Below are positions 50,547 through 62,074 of a stretch of 64,000 bases of DNA, one piece after another; positions within the stretch are counted from its first letter, which is position 1; the number at the start of each line of letters is the position of its first letter. Position numbers and translations under genes: made by a program. Origin of the DNA: Caulobacter segnis (GTDB lineage Bacteria; Pseudomonadota; Alphaproteobacteria; Caulobacterales; Caulobacteraceae); NCBI RefSeq assembly GCF_023935105.1, contig NZ_CP096040.1, positions 1,612,001 to 1,676,000 of the forward strand, in the 5' to 3' direction. The notes under the pieces were generated by a model, which had not been told where the DNA came from, made no database searches, and was given only the letters and a program-made list of their open reading frames with translations.

Positions 50547-52306
50547 TTGGAATTCGAGACGTCGCCAGACCCGATCAAACGCCAAGCCGCTCACGCGGCG
50601 GGGTTCGATCCCGCGCACGCGTGGCGCCTGGGCTGGCTGGGGGCCATCGCCCTGGCGGCGGCCGCGGCCTTCTTCACCAGCGCCGGCGGCTGGCCCATCT
50701 GGACGGCCCTGGGCGCGGGGGCGTTTCCGGCCTTGGTGGCTTTGATCTTCGCGCGGGGCGGCGAGCGCACCCAATCGCTGCTGCTGGTCCTCTGGGCCGT
50801 GGGCGGCGCGCTGGCGGCGGTGCTGACCGGCGGCGTCTCCGGCGCCATGGCGGCCTGGTGCCTGGCGCCCGTGGCGGCGGCCTCGATCATGGACCAGCCC
50901 AAGCGCTTGGCCGAGGGCGCGGCCCTGGCCCTGATCGGCGGTTGCGTCGCGGCGCTCACCCAGCTTTCGGGCCTTGCCCCGCCGGAGCCGACCGGCCCGC
51001 TGGCCTTCGTGCTGGGCTTCCTGGCGCTCGTCACCACCGGACTGGGCCTGGCCGCGGGCCTGCTGATCGGCCGCCGTCGGCAAGGCGCGCGCGACGACCG
51101 GCACACGTCCGAGATCATCGGGCTGGAAACCCTGCTGGATGGCCTGCCGCTTCTGGCGATCGCCATCCGCGGGCAAGGACAGGTGACCACGACACGCGGC
51201 GCGGCGCCCTGGGCGTAGCCGCCGCCGACCTCATCGAGCGCGGCCTGACCGCCGCGGCCGCGCCGGGCGACCGCCAGCGCCTGACCGGCGCCATCGCCGT
51301 GGCCCATCGCGAGGGCGCGGCCAGCCTGACCTTCGCCCCGGCCCTGGGCGTCGAGCGCGTCGTGGCCCTGGACCTGGTCCGGGTCGCCCCGAACCAGCTG
51401 GTCGGCGTGCTGCGCGACATCACCGGCGACCGCAACCGCGAGGTCGCCCTGGACCAGGCTCGCGCCGACGCTGAGGCCCTGGCCGCCGGCCGCGCCCGCT
51501 TCCTGGCCAATATGAGCCACGAGCTGCGCACCCCGCTGAACGCGATCATGGGCTTCTCGGACATCATGCGGGGCCGCATGTTCGGCCCGCTCAGCGACCG
51601 CTACGGCGAGTACGCCGAGCTGATCCACGAGAGCGGCCGGCACCTGCTGGACCTGATCAACGACGTGCTGGACATGTCCAAGATCGAGGCCGAGCGCTTC
51701 GAGCTGCAGCGCGGGGTGTTCGACGCCCGCGAGGCGGTGCAGGCGGCCATGCGCCTGCTGCGCGTCCAGGCCGACGGCGCCAACGTCCAGCTGCGGGGCG
51801 TGCTGCCGCCGGGCGAGCTGGAAGTCGACGCCGACCGCCGGGCCCTGAAGCAGATCGTGCTGAACCTGGTCTCCAACGCCCTGAAGTTCACCCCGCGCGG
51901 CGGCCAGGTGACGGTCACGGCTCACGGTTATGACGGGGTGCTGGAGATCATCGTCGCCGACACCGGCGTCGGCATCAGCCCCGAGGACCTGGAGCGTCTG
52001 GGCCGTCCGTATGAACAAGCCGGCGGCGTCGAGCAGCGCGCCCGGGGCACCGGCCTTGGGCTGTCGCTGGTGCGCGCCTTCGCCAAGTTGCATGGCGGCG
52101 AGATGACGATCGAAAGCCGCCTGGGCGCGGGCACCAGCGTGTCCGTGCGCTTGCCGGTGCTGCTGGCCCCGCTACGCTCGGTGACGCTGGAGGCCATGCC
52201 TCAGCCCGCCCCGGCCGCCGACACGGCGGCCCAAGACGAGGGCGAGGACGAGCCCAAGCCGCCCGCTAGCCTGGGCGACAACGTCATCGCCTTCGCGCCG
52301 CGCTAG
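50547..52306 (+). pseudogene. divJ: Cell-cycle histidine kinase DivJ, one-base frameshift as read
   Basis: The first frame (50547-51218) encodes an N-terminal membrane region of about six helices (LGWLGAIALAAAAAFFTSAG; LLLVLWAVGGALAAVLTGGV; LAFVLGFLALVTTGLGLAAG) and ends at a TAG. The next frame takes over with AADLIERGLTAAAAPGDRQR and the DivJ kinase core: FLANMSHELRTPLNAIMGFS, DMSKIEAERFELQRGVFDAR, NLVSNALKFTPRGG and the C-terminal SLGDNVIAFAPR. One extra C in 51207-51209 gives a continuous ~586-residue protein. DivJ phosphorylates DivK and PleD at the stalked pole. The DivJ identity is from resemblance of the kinase core and tail. A base-call error is more likely than a true null allele. 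Confidence 0.8.
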
Positions 52307-52317
52307 GCGTTGGGGTC

Positions 52318-53208
52318 CTAGCGCAGGAAGGCGCGCCCGGCGGCGAAGTCGCCGACCTCGACATAGGCTTTGCGGGTGACCTCGTCGCCCCGGCCGGCGA
52401 AGGCGAACTCGACCGTCACCGCCTCGCGCGGGTCCAACTGGGCGATCGCGTCGGCCGCCGCCGTCGGGAAGCGGAAGGCCAGACCCGTCTTGGCGCCGGT
52501 CGGCAGCAGGGTCAGGGGAGATTCCTCGCGGGTCTCGGCGTTGAAGACGATGCTGGCGTTGCGCGGCGCGACCTTGCCGGAGAGGTTGCGGCCGGCGCCG
52601 GGCGCGAAGTAGGGGCCCAGCGTGCGGCTGACGTCGCGGACGATGATCCGGGCGGTGTAGGGGCGCGGGCCGTTGTTGAAGGTCGCCACGGCCGTCACCG
52701 CCTTGGCGCGGCCGGCCAGGCCGAACATCAAGCGATCGCCGCCGAAGCTGGCGGGTTGCGACAGACGCCAGACGGGGATGGTCGCCGAGACCGAACGCTC
52801 GGCCTTCCATGACGCGACATCGCCCGGATAGGTCATGCTCAGCATCTGCGCATAGCCGTCGAACGCGGCCTTCACGCGGCTGGCGGCCAGGGTCAGGTCC
52901 TTGGAATCGCAGGCCGCACCGGCGGCCTTGGCGCGGGCGCGCTGCTCCAGCGCCGTGACCTGCAGTTCGCTGGCGCCCGAGCGCAGGGTCGCGCCGCGCG
53001 CCTGGGCGCGGGAGGCGTCGAGGGCGGCCGAGACGGTGGGGGAAAACAGCCGGCAGCGACCATCGGCCGCCGTCATCAGCGTGCGTTCGTAGAGCTGGTC
53101 GGCGGCGCTGGCGGCCAGCAGCGCCGTGGGGGCGGCCATGGCGGCCAACCCGATCGACACCCCGATCCATCGCGCCCCGCGACCTTTCTGGTCGTTGTCA
53201 GGCGTCAT
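52318..53208 (-). CDS. Exported hypothetical protein
   Basis: 296 residues with a signal peptide (WIGVSIGLAAMAAPTALLAA). The mature part has an N-terminal helical region (FSPTVSAALDASRAQARGAT) and a C-terminal beta-rich region (VATFNNGPRPYTARIIVRDV; ASIVFNAETREESPLTLLPT). No family is recognised. One Cys pair (GRCRLF and AACDSKD) may form a disulfide. ATG 53208 was chosen because it places the signal at the N-terminus. It is convergent with divJ, 12 bp away. Confidence 0.65.
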   Translation of the reverse strand: MTPDNDQKGRGARWIGVSIGLAAMAAPTALLAASAADQLYERTLMTAADGRCRLFSPTVSAALDASRAQARGATLRSGASELQVTALEQRARAKAAGAACDSKDLTLAASRVKAAFDGYAQMLSMTYPGDVASWKAERSVSATIPVWRLSQPASFGGDRLMFGLAGRAKAVTAVATFNNGPRPYTARIIVRDVSRTLGPYFAPGAGRNLSGKVAPRNASIVFNAETREESPLTLLPTGAKTGLAFRFPTAAADAIAQLDPREAVTVEFAFAGRGDEVTRKAYVEVGDFAAGRAFLR

Positions 53209-53274
53209 TTTCTCGTATGCTTCGAGACTTGAGGGGCAAACCGTAAGGCCCCGGGGTTTCGGTTCGGTTAGCGG

Positions 53275-53604
53275 ATGCTTCTTTCGACGGATATCTGGGT
53301 GGGCGCGTTGATCCGCCGCGCCGAGCTGGGCGGCGCCTTCGCCATGGTGGCCCGCAAGGGCGACGCGCGGGCGGGGGCGGTGCTGGTCAAGGTGGTCGAC
53401 CGCCGGGCCGGCACGGCGCGGCTCTACAGCGAGGCCACGCGCGGCGACGGCGAGCGCTTCTGGATGCAGCCGGTCCGCTCCGAGTTCGAACCGGACCTGG
53501 ACGCCTATGCCGAGCGCGCCGCCCGGATCGACCCGGACGTCTGGGTCGTCGAGATCGAGGACCGGGACGGGCGCCACTTCCTGACCGAGCCCGTGGAAGC
53601 GTGA
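53275..53604 (+). CDS. DUF1491 family protein
   Basis: 109 residues: LSTDIWVGALIRRAELGGAF, KGDARAGAVLVKVVDRRAGT, GERFWMQPVRSEFEPDLDAY and DPDVWVVEIEDRDGRHFL cover the whole DUF1491 domain. This is a cytoplasmic protein conserved in alphaproteobacteria with no known function. Start ATG 53275. Confidence 0.85.
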   Translation: MLLSTDIWVGALIRRAELGGAFAMVARKGDARAGAVLVKVVDRRAGTARLYSEATRGDGERFWMQPVRSEFEPDLDAYAERAARIDPDVWVVEIEDRDGRHFLTEPVEA

Positions 53605-53743
53605 ACAGCCGGGGCGTGCAACTGTGGACAACGCGACTCTAGAGCGGCGTTAACCCTGCTCCTAAACTCGCTCTAAAGCGTGTTCGACCCAGAATGGGCA
53701 GGCCTTTCCAACCCCGCCCAGAGCTACGCGCCCAGTCATCGCC

Positions 53744-54124
53744 ATGCTTTTCCTTATGAACGACATCATCCTGAACTTCGACCCGGCCGAGCTGGCGCCG
53801 CCGATCACGCGTGAGCGTTTTCAGGCGTTGTCGCTCAACTATGTCGGGGAGCTGGGCAAGGAGCTGTTCGCGGAAGAGCCGCTCTTGCACCACAAGGATC
53901 AAGAGAGGGCCCAGCGCCTGGCGGCCCTAATCGTGGCCAAGGCGCCGGAGGTCAACGCGGCGCTGTTCATCGCGCCGGGACGGGGCTGCCGCACGGAAGA
54001 TGTCCAGGTGCGCTATGCCCAGCTGAGCATCGAGATCATGGCCGCGCTGCTGCAGCGCCAGAATGCCGGCGCTCTCACCAACCTCGAAGCCGATCGTCAG
54101 GTCTGGCGGCGCCTGGCCGCCTAG
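53744..54124 (+). CDS. Hypothetical cytoplasmic protein
   Basis: 126 residues, no family recognised. FDPAELAPPITRERFQALSL, NYVGELGKELFAEEPLLHHK and VQVRYAQLSIEIMAALLQRQ suggest a compact helical protein with no TM or signal. Starts at 53744 and 53756 (NDIILNFDP) are both possible. Neither has a good ribosome site. Third-position GC bias supports coding. Confidence 0.55.
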   Translation: MLFLMNDIILNFDPAELAPPITRERFQALSLNYVGELGKELFAEEPLLHHKDQERAQRLAALIVAKAPEVNAALFIAPGRGCRTEDVQVRYAQLSIEIMAALLQRQNAGALTNLEADRQVWRRLAA

Positions 54125-54146
54125 AGCCCGCCGAACGCGCTTTGGT

Positions 54147-54284
54147 CTAGAACCGGACCAGCGTGAACAGCCAGCTCAGCGTCACGGCCAGGACGACCAG
54201 TCCGGCCAGGGTGACACCGACGCACAATGCGCTGCCAGCGGGATGTTGCCGGTCGTGACCGCGGTGATGGTCAAGCAGGGCCAT
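54147..54284 (-). CDS. Small single-pass membrane protein (45 residues)
   Basis: MALLDHHRGHDRQHPAGSAL, then CVGVTLAGLVVLAVTLSWLF and TLVRF: a His-rich N-terminus and one TM helix. A strong GGAGG lies ten bases before ATG 54284. No family is recognised. It is probably an inner-membrane peptide. Confidence 0.55.
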   Translation of the reverse strand: MALLDHHRGHDRQHPAGSALCVGVTLAGLVVLAVTLSWLFTLVRF

Positions 54285-54537
54285 CGTTCGATTTCCTCCA
54301 TCCACCCGGCGATCTGACGTCGTCGGTGCGTGACAACGGAAGCATGACTCCAAACCCATCCTTCGAATAGGGGCTTTTTGTCGCTTCCTTGGGCGAAACC
54401 GACGACCGGAGGTCAGGGTTGCGCCTATCGTTTCGGCGAACGCCATTCCAAGCCTTCATCGAGCCGACATCGGTTCGTCGCCTGAACGACAAGACCCGTC
54501 GTTACGCCGCGCTGAAAACCAACAGTGCAGGTTCACG

Positions 54538-56928
<2,391 letters not shown>

Positions 56929-57034
56929 AACCGCTCGGTTCCGCCGCGCTGGCCTTGGGGTCCAGCGCGGCGCGGCCTTGCGCGGTGGCCGTGCGCCTGG
57001 CTATGCTCAATTAGAAATTGCAGTGGGAACGACG

Positions 57035-57174
57035 GTGAAGGTGTGGGCCGGGGCGGCGTCGGCCGCCATGATCGGCGTCGCCTGGGCCTCAACGGCCAGC
57101 GCCGAACCGAGGCGGCCCAGGCGATGCTGAAGGCGATACCAGCCGAAAAGCCGGCGGAGGACAAGAAGGGATGA
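57035..57174 (+). pseudogene. Small secreted protein ORF with apparent one-base loss
   Basis: From GTG 57035 the frame reads KVWAGAASAAMIGVAWASTA and SAEP, a good signal peptide, then goes out of frame. The next frame continues EAAQAMLKAIPAEKPAEDKK to a TGA overlapping the next gene's ATG (ATGA, 57171-57174). One added base after GCCGAA (about 57104) makes a ~46-residue secreted protein translationally coupled to the metallopeptidase. No family. Start and reality are uncertain. Confidence 0.35.
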
Positions 57175-58712
57175 CCATGCGTGGATCGATGTCGCGGCGG
57201 AGATTCGCGACCGGCGTCGCCCTGGCTCCGCTCGTCCTTTCCGGCCCGGCTCGGGCTGAGGCCCAGGCGACCGGCGACTGGCTGCACACGCAGACCCCGT
57301 CCTTTGCTCTGTACGGCCGGATCGGCGAGAAGGCCCTCGTCGAGCTGGCGCGCGATCTGGAGGATTTCGCGGGGCTGCTGCGCGCCCTGCACGGCGTGGA
57401 TGATCAGGCCGATGTCCGGCCGCTGCCGATCTACGTCACGCCGCGCCAGATCGATCTGCGGCGGGTGCAGCCGGACCTCAAGGCCAATGTCTCCGGCTTC
57501 TACAACGCCTCGATCGGCGACATCTTCGCCATCATCACCGTGGAGAGCGGCGCCGAGCGGGGACGCCAGGTGCTGTTCCACGAATACACCCATCACTTCA
57601 TGAAGCAGCACGCGCCGGCCGCCTACGCCTCGTGGCTGGTCGAGGGCTATGCCGAATACTTCATGACGGCTCGGTTCAAGCCGGACGTCGTGGAACTGGG
57701 CGTCACCAGTCCTCGGATCGCCTGGCTGCGCGGCGCGGTCTGGTCACCGTTCGACGAGATCCTGGGGCGGCGGGCCTTGACCGGCCGCCGGTCGGACATC
57801 ACCGCCTTCTACGCCCAGTCGTGGCTGCTGACCCACTACATGATGTCGGATCCGCAGCGACTGGCGCGCCTGACGCGCTACGCTGAGGCGGTGGCGAAGG
57901 GCGGGGATCCCGTCGCGTTGATGCCCGAGGCGGCCGGCGTCCCGTTCGACGACCTCGAACGGGTGCTCAAGCGGTACATGGCCGCCTTGCCGGGGCGACG
58001 CCTGCCGCGTCCGCCCGCTACGGCGCTGCCGCTGACGGTCACCCGGCTGCCGGCGTCGGCCGACGACCTGCTGCTGGAAAACCAGCGGCTGAAGATGGGC
58101 GTACCGTCCGCCGAGCGGCCCGAGGCGCTGGCCATGATCCGCCAGCGCGCCGCCCGCTATCCCGGCGATCGGCTGGCTGAGATGACCTTGGCGCGGGCCG
58201 AGAACGATTTCGGCGATCGCGCCAAGGCCCAGGCCCTGCTCAAGCATCGGATCGAGGCCGATCCGCGCGACGTCGAGGCGCTTCAGACCCTGGGCTGGTC
58301 CTGCATGTTGCAGGCGAACGCCGAGCGCGCCCGCGCCCCGGCGCTGCTGAACGAGGCGCGCGACTGGTTCGGTAAGGGCTTCGCCGTCGATCCGAACAAC
58401 CCCCTGCTGCTCTACGACTACGCGATCAGCCGGCGTGGCGAGCCGGGCTATCCCAACGACAACGCGGTCAACGTGCTGCTGCGCGCCCAGCAACTGGCGC
58501 CGCAGGTGGCGCGGTTCCGCCTCGCCGCCGCCGACGCCCTGATGCGCCGAGACCGCTTCGACGAGGCCGCCGCCCTGGTCGAACCGGTGTTCAACGATCC
58601 CCACGCCGGCCCTCAGGCCGCCGAGGCCAAGCAGCGGTTCGAGGAGGCGATCGCTCGACGACGGCCGGCCCAAGCCGTCGAGGAAGGTGACAAGGAGGCT
58701 CCGGAGCGGTAG
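57171..58712 (+). CDS. Tat-exported HExxH metallopeptidase-like protein with TPR region
   Basis: 513 residues. A twin-arginine signal (SMSRRRFATGVALAPLVLSG) precedes a DUF1570-like gluzincin domain: PLPIYVTPRQIDLRRVQPDL, the zinc motif LFHEYTHHFMKQ (HExxH near residue 126), SWLVEGYAEYFMTARF (third ligand Glu). The C-terminal ~200 residues are TPR-like helices (AEMTLARAENDFGDRAKAQA; LLYDYAISRRGEPGYPNDNA). It is likely a periplasmic zinc peptidase with protein-binding repeats. The substrate is unknown. Starts ATG 57171 and 57177 are both near GAAGGG. Confidence 0.75.
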   Translation: MTMRGSMSRRRFATGVALAPLVLSGPARAEAQATGDWLHTQTPSFALYGRIGEKALVELARDLEDFAGLLRALHGVDDQADVRPLPIYVTPRQIDLRRVQPDLKANVSGFYNASIGDIFAIITVESGAERGRQVLFHEYTHHFMKQHAPAAYASWLVEGYAEYFMTARFKPDVVELGVTSPRIAWLRGAVWSPFDEILGRRALTGRRSDITAFYAQSWLLTHYMMSDPQRLARLTRYAEAVAKGGDPVALMPEAAGVPFDDLERVLKRYMAALPGRRLPRPPATALPLTVTRLPASADDLLLENQRLKMGVPSAERPEALAMIRQRAARYPGDRLAEMTLARAENDFGDRAKAQALLKHRIEADPRDVEALQTLGWSCMLQANAERARAPALLNEARDWFGKGFAVDPNNPLLLYDYAISRRGEPGYPNDNAVNVLLRAQQLAPQVARFRLAAADALMRRDRFDEAAALVEPVFNDPHAGPQAAEAKQRFEEAIARRRPAQAVEEGDKEAPER

Positions 58713-58721
58713 TTCCGCGCC

Positions 58722-60320
58722 ATGAGCTCTTCCCCCGCCGCTGAAGCCGCCCGTCGGCGCACCTTCGCCATCATCAGCCACCCCGACGCCGGCAAGACGA
58801 CCCTGACGGAAAACCTGCTGCTGGCCGGCGGGGCGATCCGGGCGGCCGGGGCCGTGCGGGCGCGCGGCCAGGCGCGGCGAACCCAGTCGGACTGGATGAA
58901 GATCGAGCGCGAGCGCGGCATCTCGGTCAGCGCCTCGGTCATGACGTTCGACCACGACGGCCTGATGTTCAACCTGCTGGACACCCCGGGCCACGAAGAC
59001 TTCTCGGAAGACACCTATCGCACCCTGACGGCCGCCGACGCCGCGGTCATGGTGCTGGACGCCGCCAAGGGCATCGAGCCCCAGACCCTTAAGCTGTTCG
59101 AGGTTTGCCGCCTGCGCGACATCCCGATCATCACCTTCATCAACAAAATGGACCGCGAGGCCCAGGACCCGTTCGAGCTGCTGGACGAGGTCTCGTCCAA
59201 GCTGGCCCTGGATCCGGCCCCGCTGTACTGGCCGGCTGGCTCGGGCGGGCGGTTCAAGGGCATGCTGGACCTGCGCAACGACAGGTTCATCCCCTACGCC
59301 AAGAAGAGTTCGACCGACGAGGAAGGCCATCCCGACCCGATCGCGTTCAAGGGCAATGCGGTGGTCCAGTACCTGGACCCCGACGAGAAGGCCGAGCTGG
59401 AAGACAACGCCATGCTGGTCACCGAGGCCGGCAAGCCGTTCGACGTCCAGAGCTTCCTGGAAGGCCACATGACGCCGGTGTTCTTCGGCTCGGCGCTACG
59501 TCACTTCGGCGTCAACGAGCTGCTGGGCGGCATCGGCGCCTATGCTCCGCCGCCCAAGCCGGCGGCGGCGACCAAGGCCGGCGCTGAGACCCATGTCGCG
59601 CCGGGCGACGCCGAGGTGTCGGGCTTCGTCTTCAAGGTCCAGGCGAACATGGACCCCAACCACCGCGACCGGATCGCCTTCCTGCGCCTGACCAGCGGCC
59701 GCTTCACGCGCGGCATGAAGCTGAAGGCCCAGAACACCGGCAAGGCCATGAGCGTCAACGCGCCGATCATGTTCTTCGCCAGCGACCGCGAACTGGCCGA
59801 GGACGCCTTCGCCGGCGACGTGATCGGCATCCCCAACCACGGCGTGCTGCGGGTGGGCGACAGCCTGTCCGAAAGCGGGACGCTGCGCTTCGCCGGTCTG
59901 CCCAACTTCGCGCCGGAAATCCTGCGCCGGGTGCGGGTTAAGGATCCGCTGAAGGCCAAGCACCTGAAGAAGGCGCTGGAAGGTCTGGCCGAGGAGGGCG
60001 TCACCCAGCTGTTCCGCCCGATGATCGGCAGCGACTTCATCGTCGGCGCCGTCGGCCAGCTGCAGTTCGAGGTCATGGCCGACCGCCTGGCCAACGAATA
60101 CCAGCTGGACGTGATCTTCGAGAACAGCCCTTACGCCGAGGCCCGCTGGCTGGGCGGCGACCGGGCCGACGTCGAGGACTTCGTCGGCAAGCACCGGTCG
60201 GCCATGGGCCAGGACATCGACGAGCAGCCGGTGTTCCTGGGCAAGTCGTCCTGGGAGATCGGCTATGTCGCTGAACGCTATCCCAAGGTGCGCTTCGAGC
60301 GGACCAAGGAACGGGCTTAG
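58722..60320 (+). CDS. prfC: Peptide chain release factor 3
   Basis: 532 residues. GTPase motifs are ISHPDAGKTTLTENLL (P-loop), ERERGISVSASVMTFDH (switch I), DTPGHEDFSEDTYRTLTAAD and FINKMDR. RF3-specific C-terminal regions follow (LTSGRFTRGMKLKAQNTGKA; GAVGQLQFEVMADRLANEYQ). RF3 removes RF1/RF2 from the ribosome after peptide release. It starts 10 bp after the metallopeptidase stop, possibly by chance. Confidence 0.96.
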   Translation: MSSSPAAEAARRRTFAIISHPDAGKTTLTENLLLAGGAIRAAGAVRARGQARRTQSDWMKIERERGISVSASVMTFDHDGLMFNLLDTPGHEDFSEDTYRTLTAADAAVMVLDAAKGIEPQTLKLFEVCRLRDIPIITFINKMDREAQDPFELLDEVSSKLALDPAPLYWPAGSGGRFKGMLDLRNDRFIPYAKKSSTDEEGHPDPIAFKGNAVVQYLDPDEKAELEDNAMLVTEAGKPFDVQSFLEGHMTPVFFGSALRHFGVNELLGGIGAYAPPPKPAAATKAGAETHVAPGDAEVSGFVFKVQANMDPNHRDRIAFLRLTSGRFTRGMKLKAQNTGKAMSVNAPIMFFASDRELAEDAFAGDVIGIPNHGVLRVGDSLSESGTLRFAGLPNFAPEILRRVRVKDPLKAKHLKKALEGLAEEGVTQLFRPMIGSDFIVGAVGQLQFEVMADRLANEYQLDVIFENSPYAEARWLGGDRADVEDFVGKHRSAMGQDIDEQPVFLGKSSWEIGYVAERYPKVRFERTKERA

Positions 60321-60400
60321 CCTAGGCGCGTATTCCTGCTTTTATTTTCCCAAGGTTGTGTCAGCCTTCCTGCGTCAATCGAGCAGCAGGAGAAGGCGTC

Positions 60401-60628
60401 ATGAAGCGTTTCGTCACCAAGGGGGCGGTCATCGCCCTGCTGTCCGCCCTGGCGGTCGGCGGTCCAGCCGCGTCGCGCGCTTTCGACCAGGAGATCCTGG
60501 TCCAGTACTATGCCAACGAGGCCAAGACGATCCAGGTCGGCGAGAGCTATCACGGCTGCGATGGCACGAGCTACGGCTGGGGCTCGCGCACTACGATCAT
60601 GGACCGCTACGTCACGCCCTGTCCCTGA
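60401..60628 (+). CDS. DUF6289-like small secreted protein
   Basis: 75 residues: a signal peptide (TKGAVIALLSALAVGGPAAS) and a short mature part (ILVQYYANEAKTIQVGESYH; GCDGTSYGWGSRTTIMDRYV; TPCP) with two Cys probably forming a disulfide. The YYSDA...G-x-C-x-G layout is that of DUF6289. The start is ATG 60401 with GGAGAAGG. Function unknown. Confidence 0.7.
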   Translation: MKRFVTKGAVIALLSALAVGGPAASRAFDQEILVQYYANEAKTIQVGESYHGCDGTSYGWGSRTTIMDRYVTPCP

Positions 60629-60661
60629 GCGTGACGCGCGCTGGCGGATAAGGGGCCTGGA

Positions 60662-61903
60662 CTACAGCGCCGCGAAGCCGTCCAGCTGGGCCAGCTGCCT
60701 GTGGTCTTCGAAGGCCATGGGGGGGCTGTCCATGACCTGCTTGAACGCCACCTTGAACTTGGCCATCTCCTCGGGGGTGCCGACCGAGACGCGGACGGCG
60801 TTGGGCCAGATCGGCCAGGTGCGCCCGATCAGGACGTTCTTGGCCTTCATCGCCGCGAACACCGCCTTGCCGTTGCGGCCGGTGTCGATCATGAAGCAGT
60901 TGGTCTGCGGATCGCCGATGACCTTGTAGTTGTTGGCCTTCAGCCAGGCCAGGGTGTCGCGACGGGTGTCGCCGATCAGCTTGCGGCGCTCCGGCACGAG
61001 GGCGGCGTCCTCCAGCGAGGCGCGGGCGGCGGCCGAGCCGGTGATCGGCATGGCGTTCTGGCCGAACGGGGCCAGCTTGGCCAGAAGGTCCGGCCTGGCG
61101 ACAGCGAAGCCGCAGCGAATGCCGGCCATGCCGTAGATCTTCGAGAAGGTGCGCAGGACGATCAGGTCCTTGCCGGCCGCCACCAGGTCCAGGGTGTCCT
61201 GAGCGTCGGTCAGGTGGATATAGGCCTCGTCGACCAGCAGGATCGAACCGGCCGGCTTGTTCTCCAGCGCCCAGACGATGTCCTGCTTGGTGGTCAGGGT
61301 GCCGGTCGGGTTGTTCGGGTTGCAGATGTAGATGACGCCGGCCTGCGGGTCGGCCTTGACCATCGCCTTGACGTCGTGGGCGCAGTCGGCGCTGAGCGGC
61401 ACCTTGACGATCTTGGCCTGGCTGGTCTTGGCCGCGAACATGCCCGCCTCGTAGGACGGATCGGCGGTGACGAAGCTGCGCGTCGGCGAGGTGAAGGCCA
61501 GGACGCTGTAGTGCAGGGGCTCGGACGAGCCGGCGTACACGGCGACGTTTTCCAGCTTCAGGCCGTTCTGGGCCGCGAAGGTCCGGGCCAGCAGATCGGT
61601 CTCGCCGTTCAGGTCGTAGCGGCCGCCGAGGGGCGCCACGCGGGCGATGGCGTCGCAGGCCGCCTTGCTAGGGCCCAGCGGGTTTTCGTTGGCGTTGATC
61701 AGCGTCATGCCGGGTGGCGGGGCGTTCGGGCTCTGGCCGTGCAGGGCCATACCGGAGGGCGGGGCCGCCGGAGCCGCGCTTTGGGCCGCGGCGTGCGCCA
61801 GCTGGGCTTCGGTCAGGATCGGCGCGGCGGCGGCGATGAAGGCCGCGCCTCGCAGGAAGGATCGGCGTCCCAGCGCCGGTTCGTCGGACATTCGCGTGGT
61901 CAT
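60662..61903 (-). CDS. Tat-exported class I/II PLP aminotransferase (HisC-like)
   Basis: 413 residues. A twin-arginine signal (GRRSFLRGAAFIAAAAPILT) is followed by a fold-type I aminotransferase: LINANENPLGPSKAACDAIA, IYICNPNNPTGTLTTKQDIV, LLVDEAYIHL and LIVLRTFSKIYGMAGIRCGF (PLP Lys in SKIYG). The catalytic domain looks like histidinol-phosphate aminotransferase, but an exported location excludes a normal biosynthetic role. The signal is conserved in related caulobacter proteins as far as I recall, but substrate and reason for export are unknown. Confidence 0.8.
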   Translation of the reverse strand: MTTRMSDEPALGRRSFLRGAAFIAAAAPILTEAQLAHAAAQSAAPAAPPSGMALHGQSPNAPPPGMTLINANENPLGPSKAACDAIARVAPLGGRYDLNGETDLLARTFAAQNGLKLENVAVYAGSSEPLHYSVLAFTSPTRSFVTADPSYEAGMFAAKTSQAKIVKVPLSADCAHDVKAMVKADPQAGVIYICNPNNPTGTLTTKQDIVWALENKPAGSILLVDEAYIHLTDAQDTLDLVAAGKDLIVLRTFSKIYGMAGIRCGFAVARPDLLAKLAPFGQNAMPITGSAAARASLEDAALVPERRKLIGDTRRDTLAWLKANNYKVIGDPQTNCFMIDTGRNGKAVFAAMKAKNVLIGRTWPIWPNAVRVSVGTPEEMAKFKVAFKQVMDSPPMAFEDHRQLAQLDGFAAL

Positions 61904-62074
61904 GGTGGTTCTCCCCGTCGCCGCACCGGCGGCTCAGGACGAACCTTCCGCGCCGTGCGCGCAAGGGCGAGCGCGATGGAAAACGCGCCATGCTCAAGTC
62001 GCGTGCAGCGCGGCGCTTGCCATCGGCGTGCGGGCGCGAAATGAGTGCGACCTCCAAAGGTCCCGGAGTCGCCC

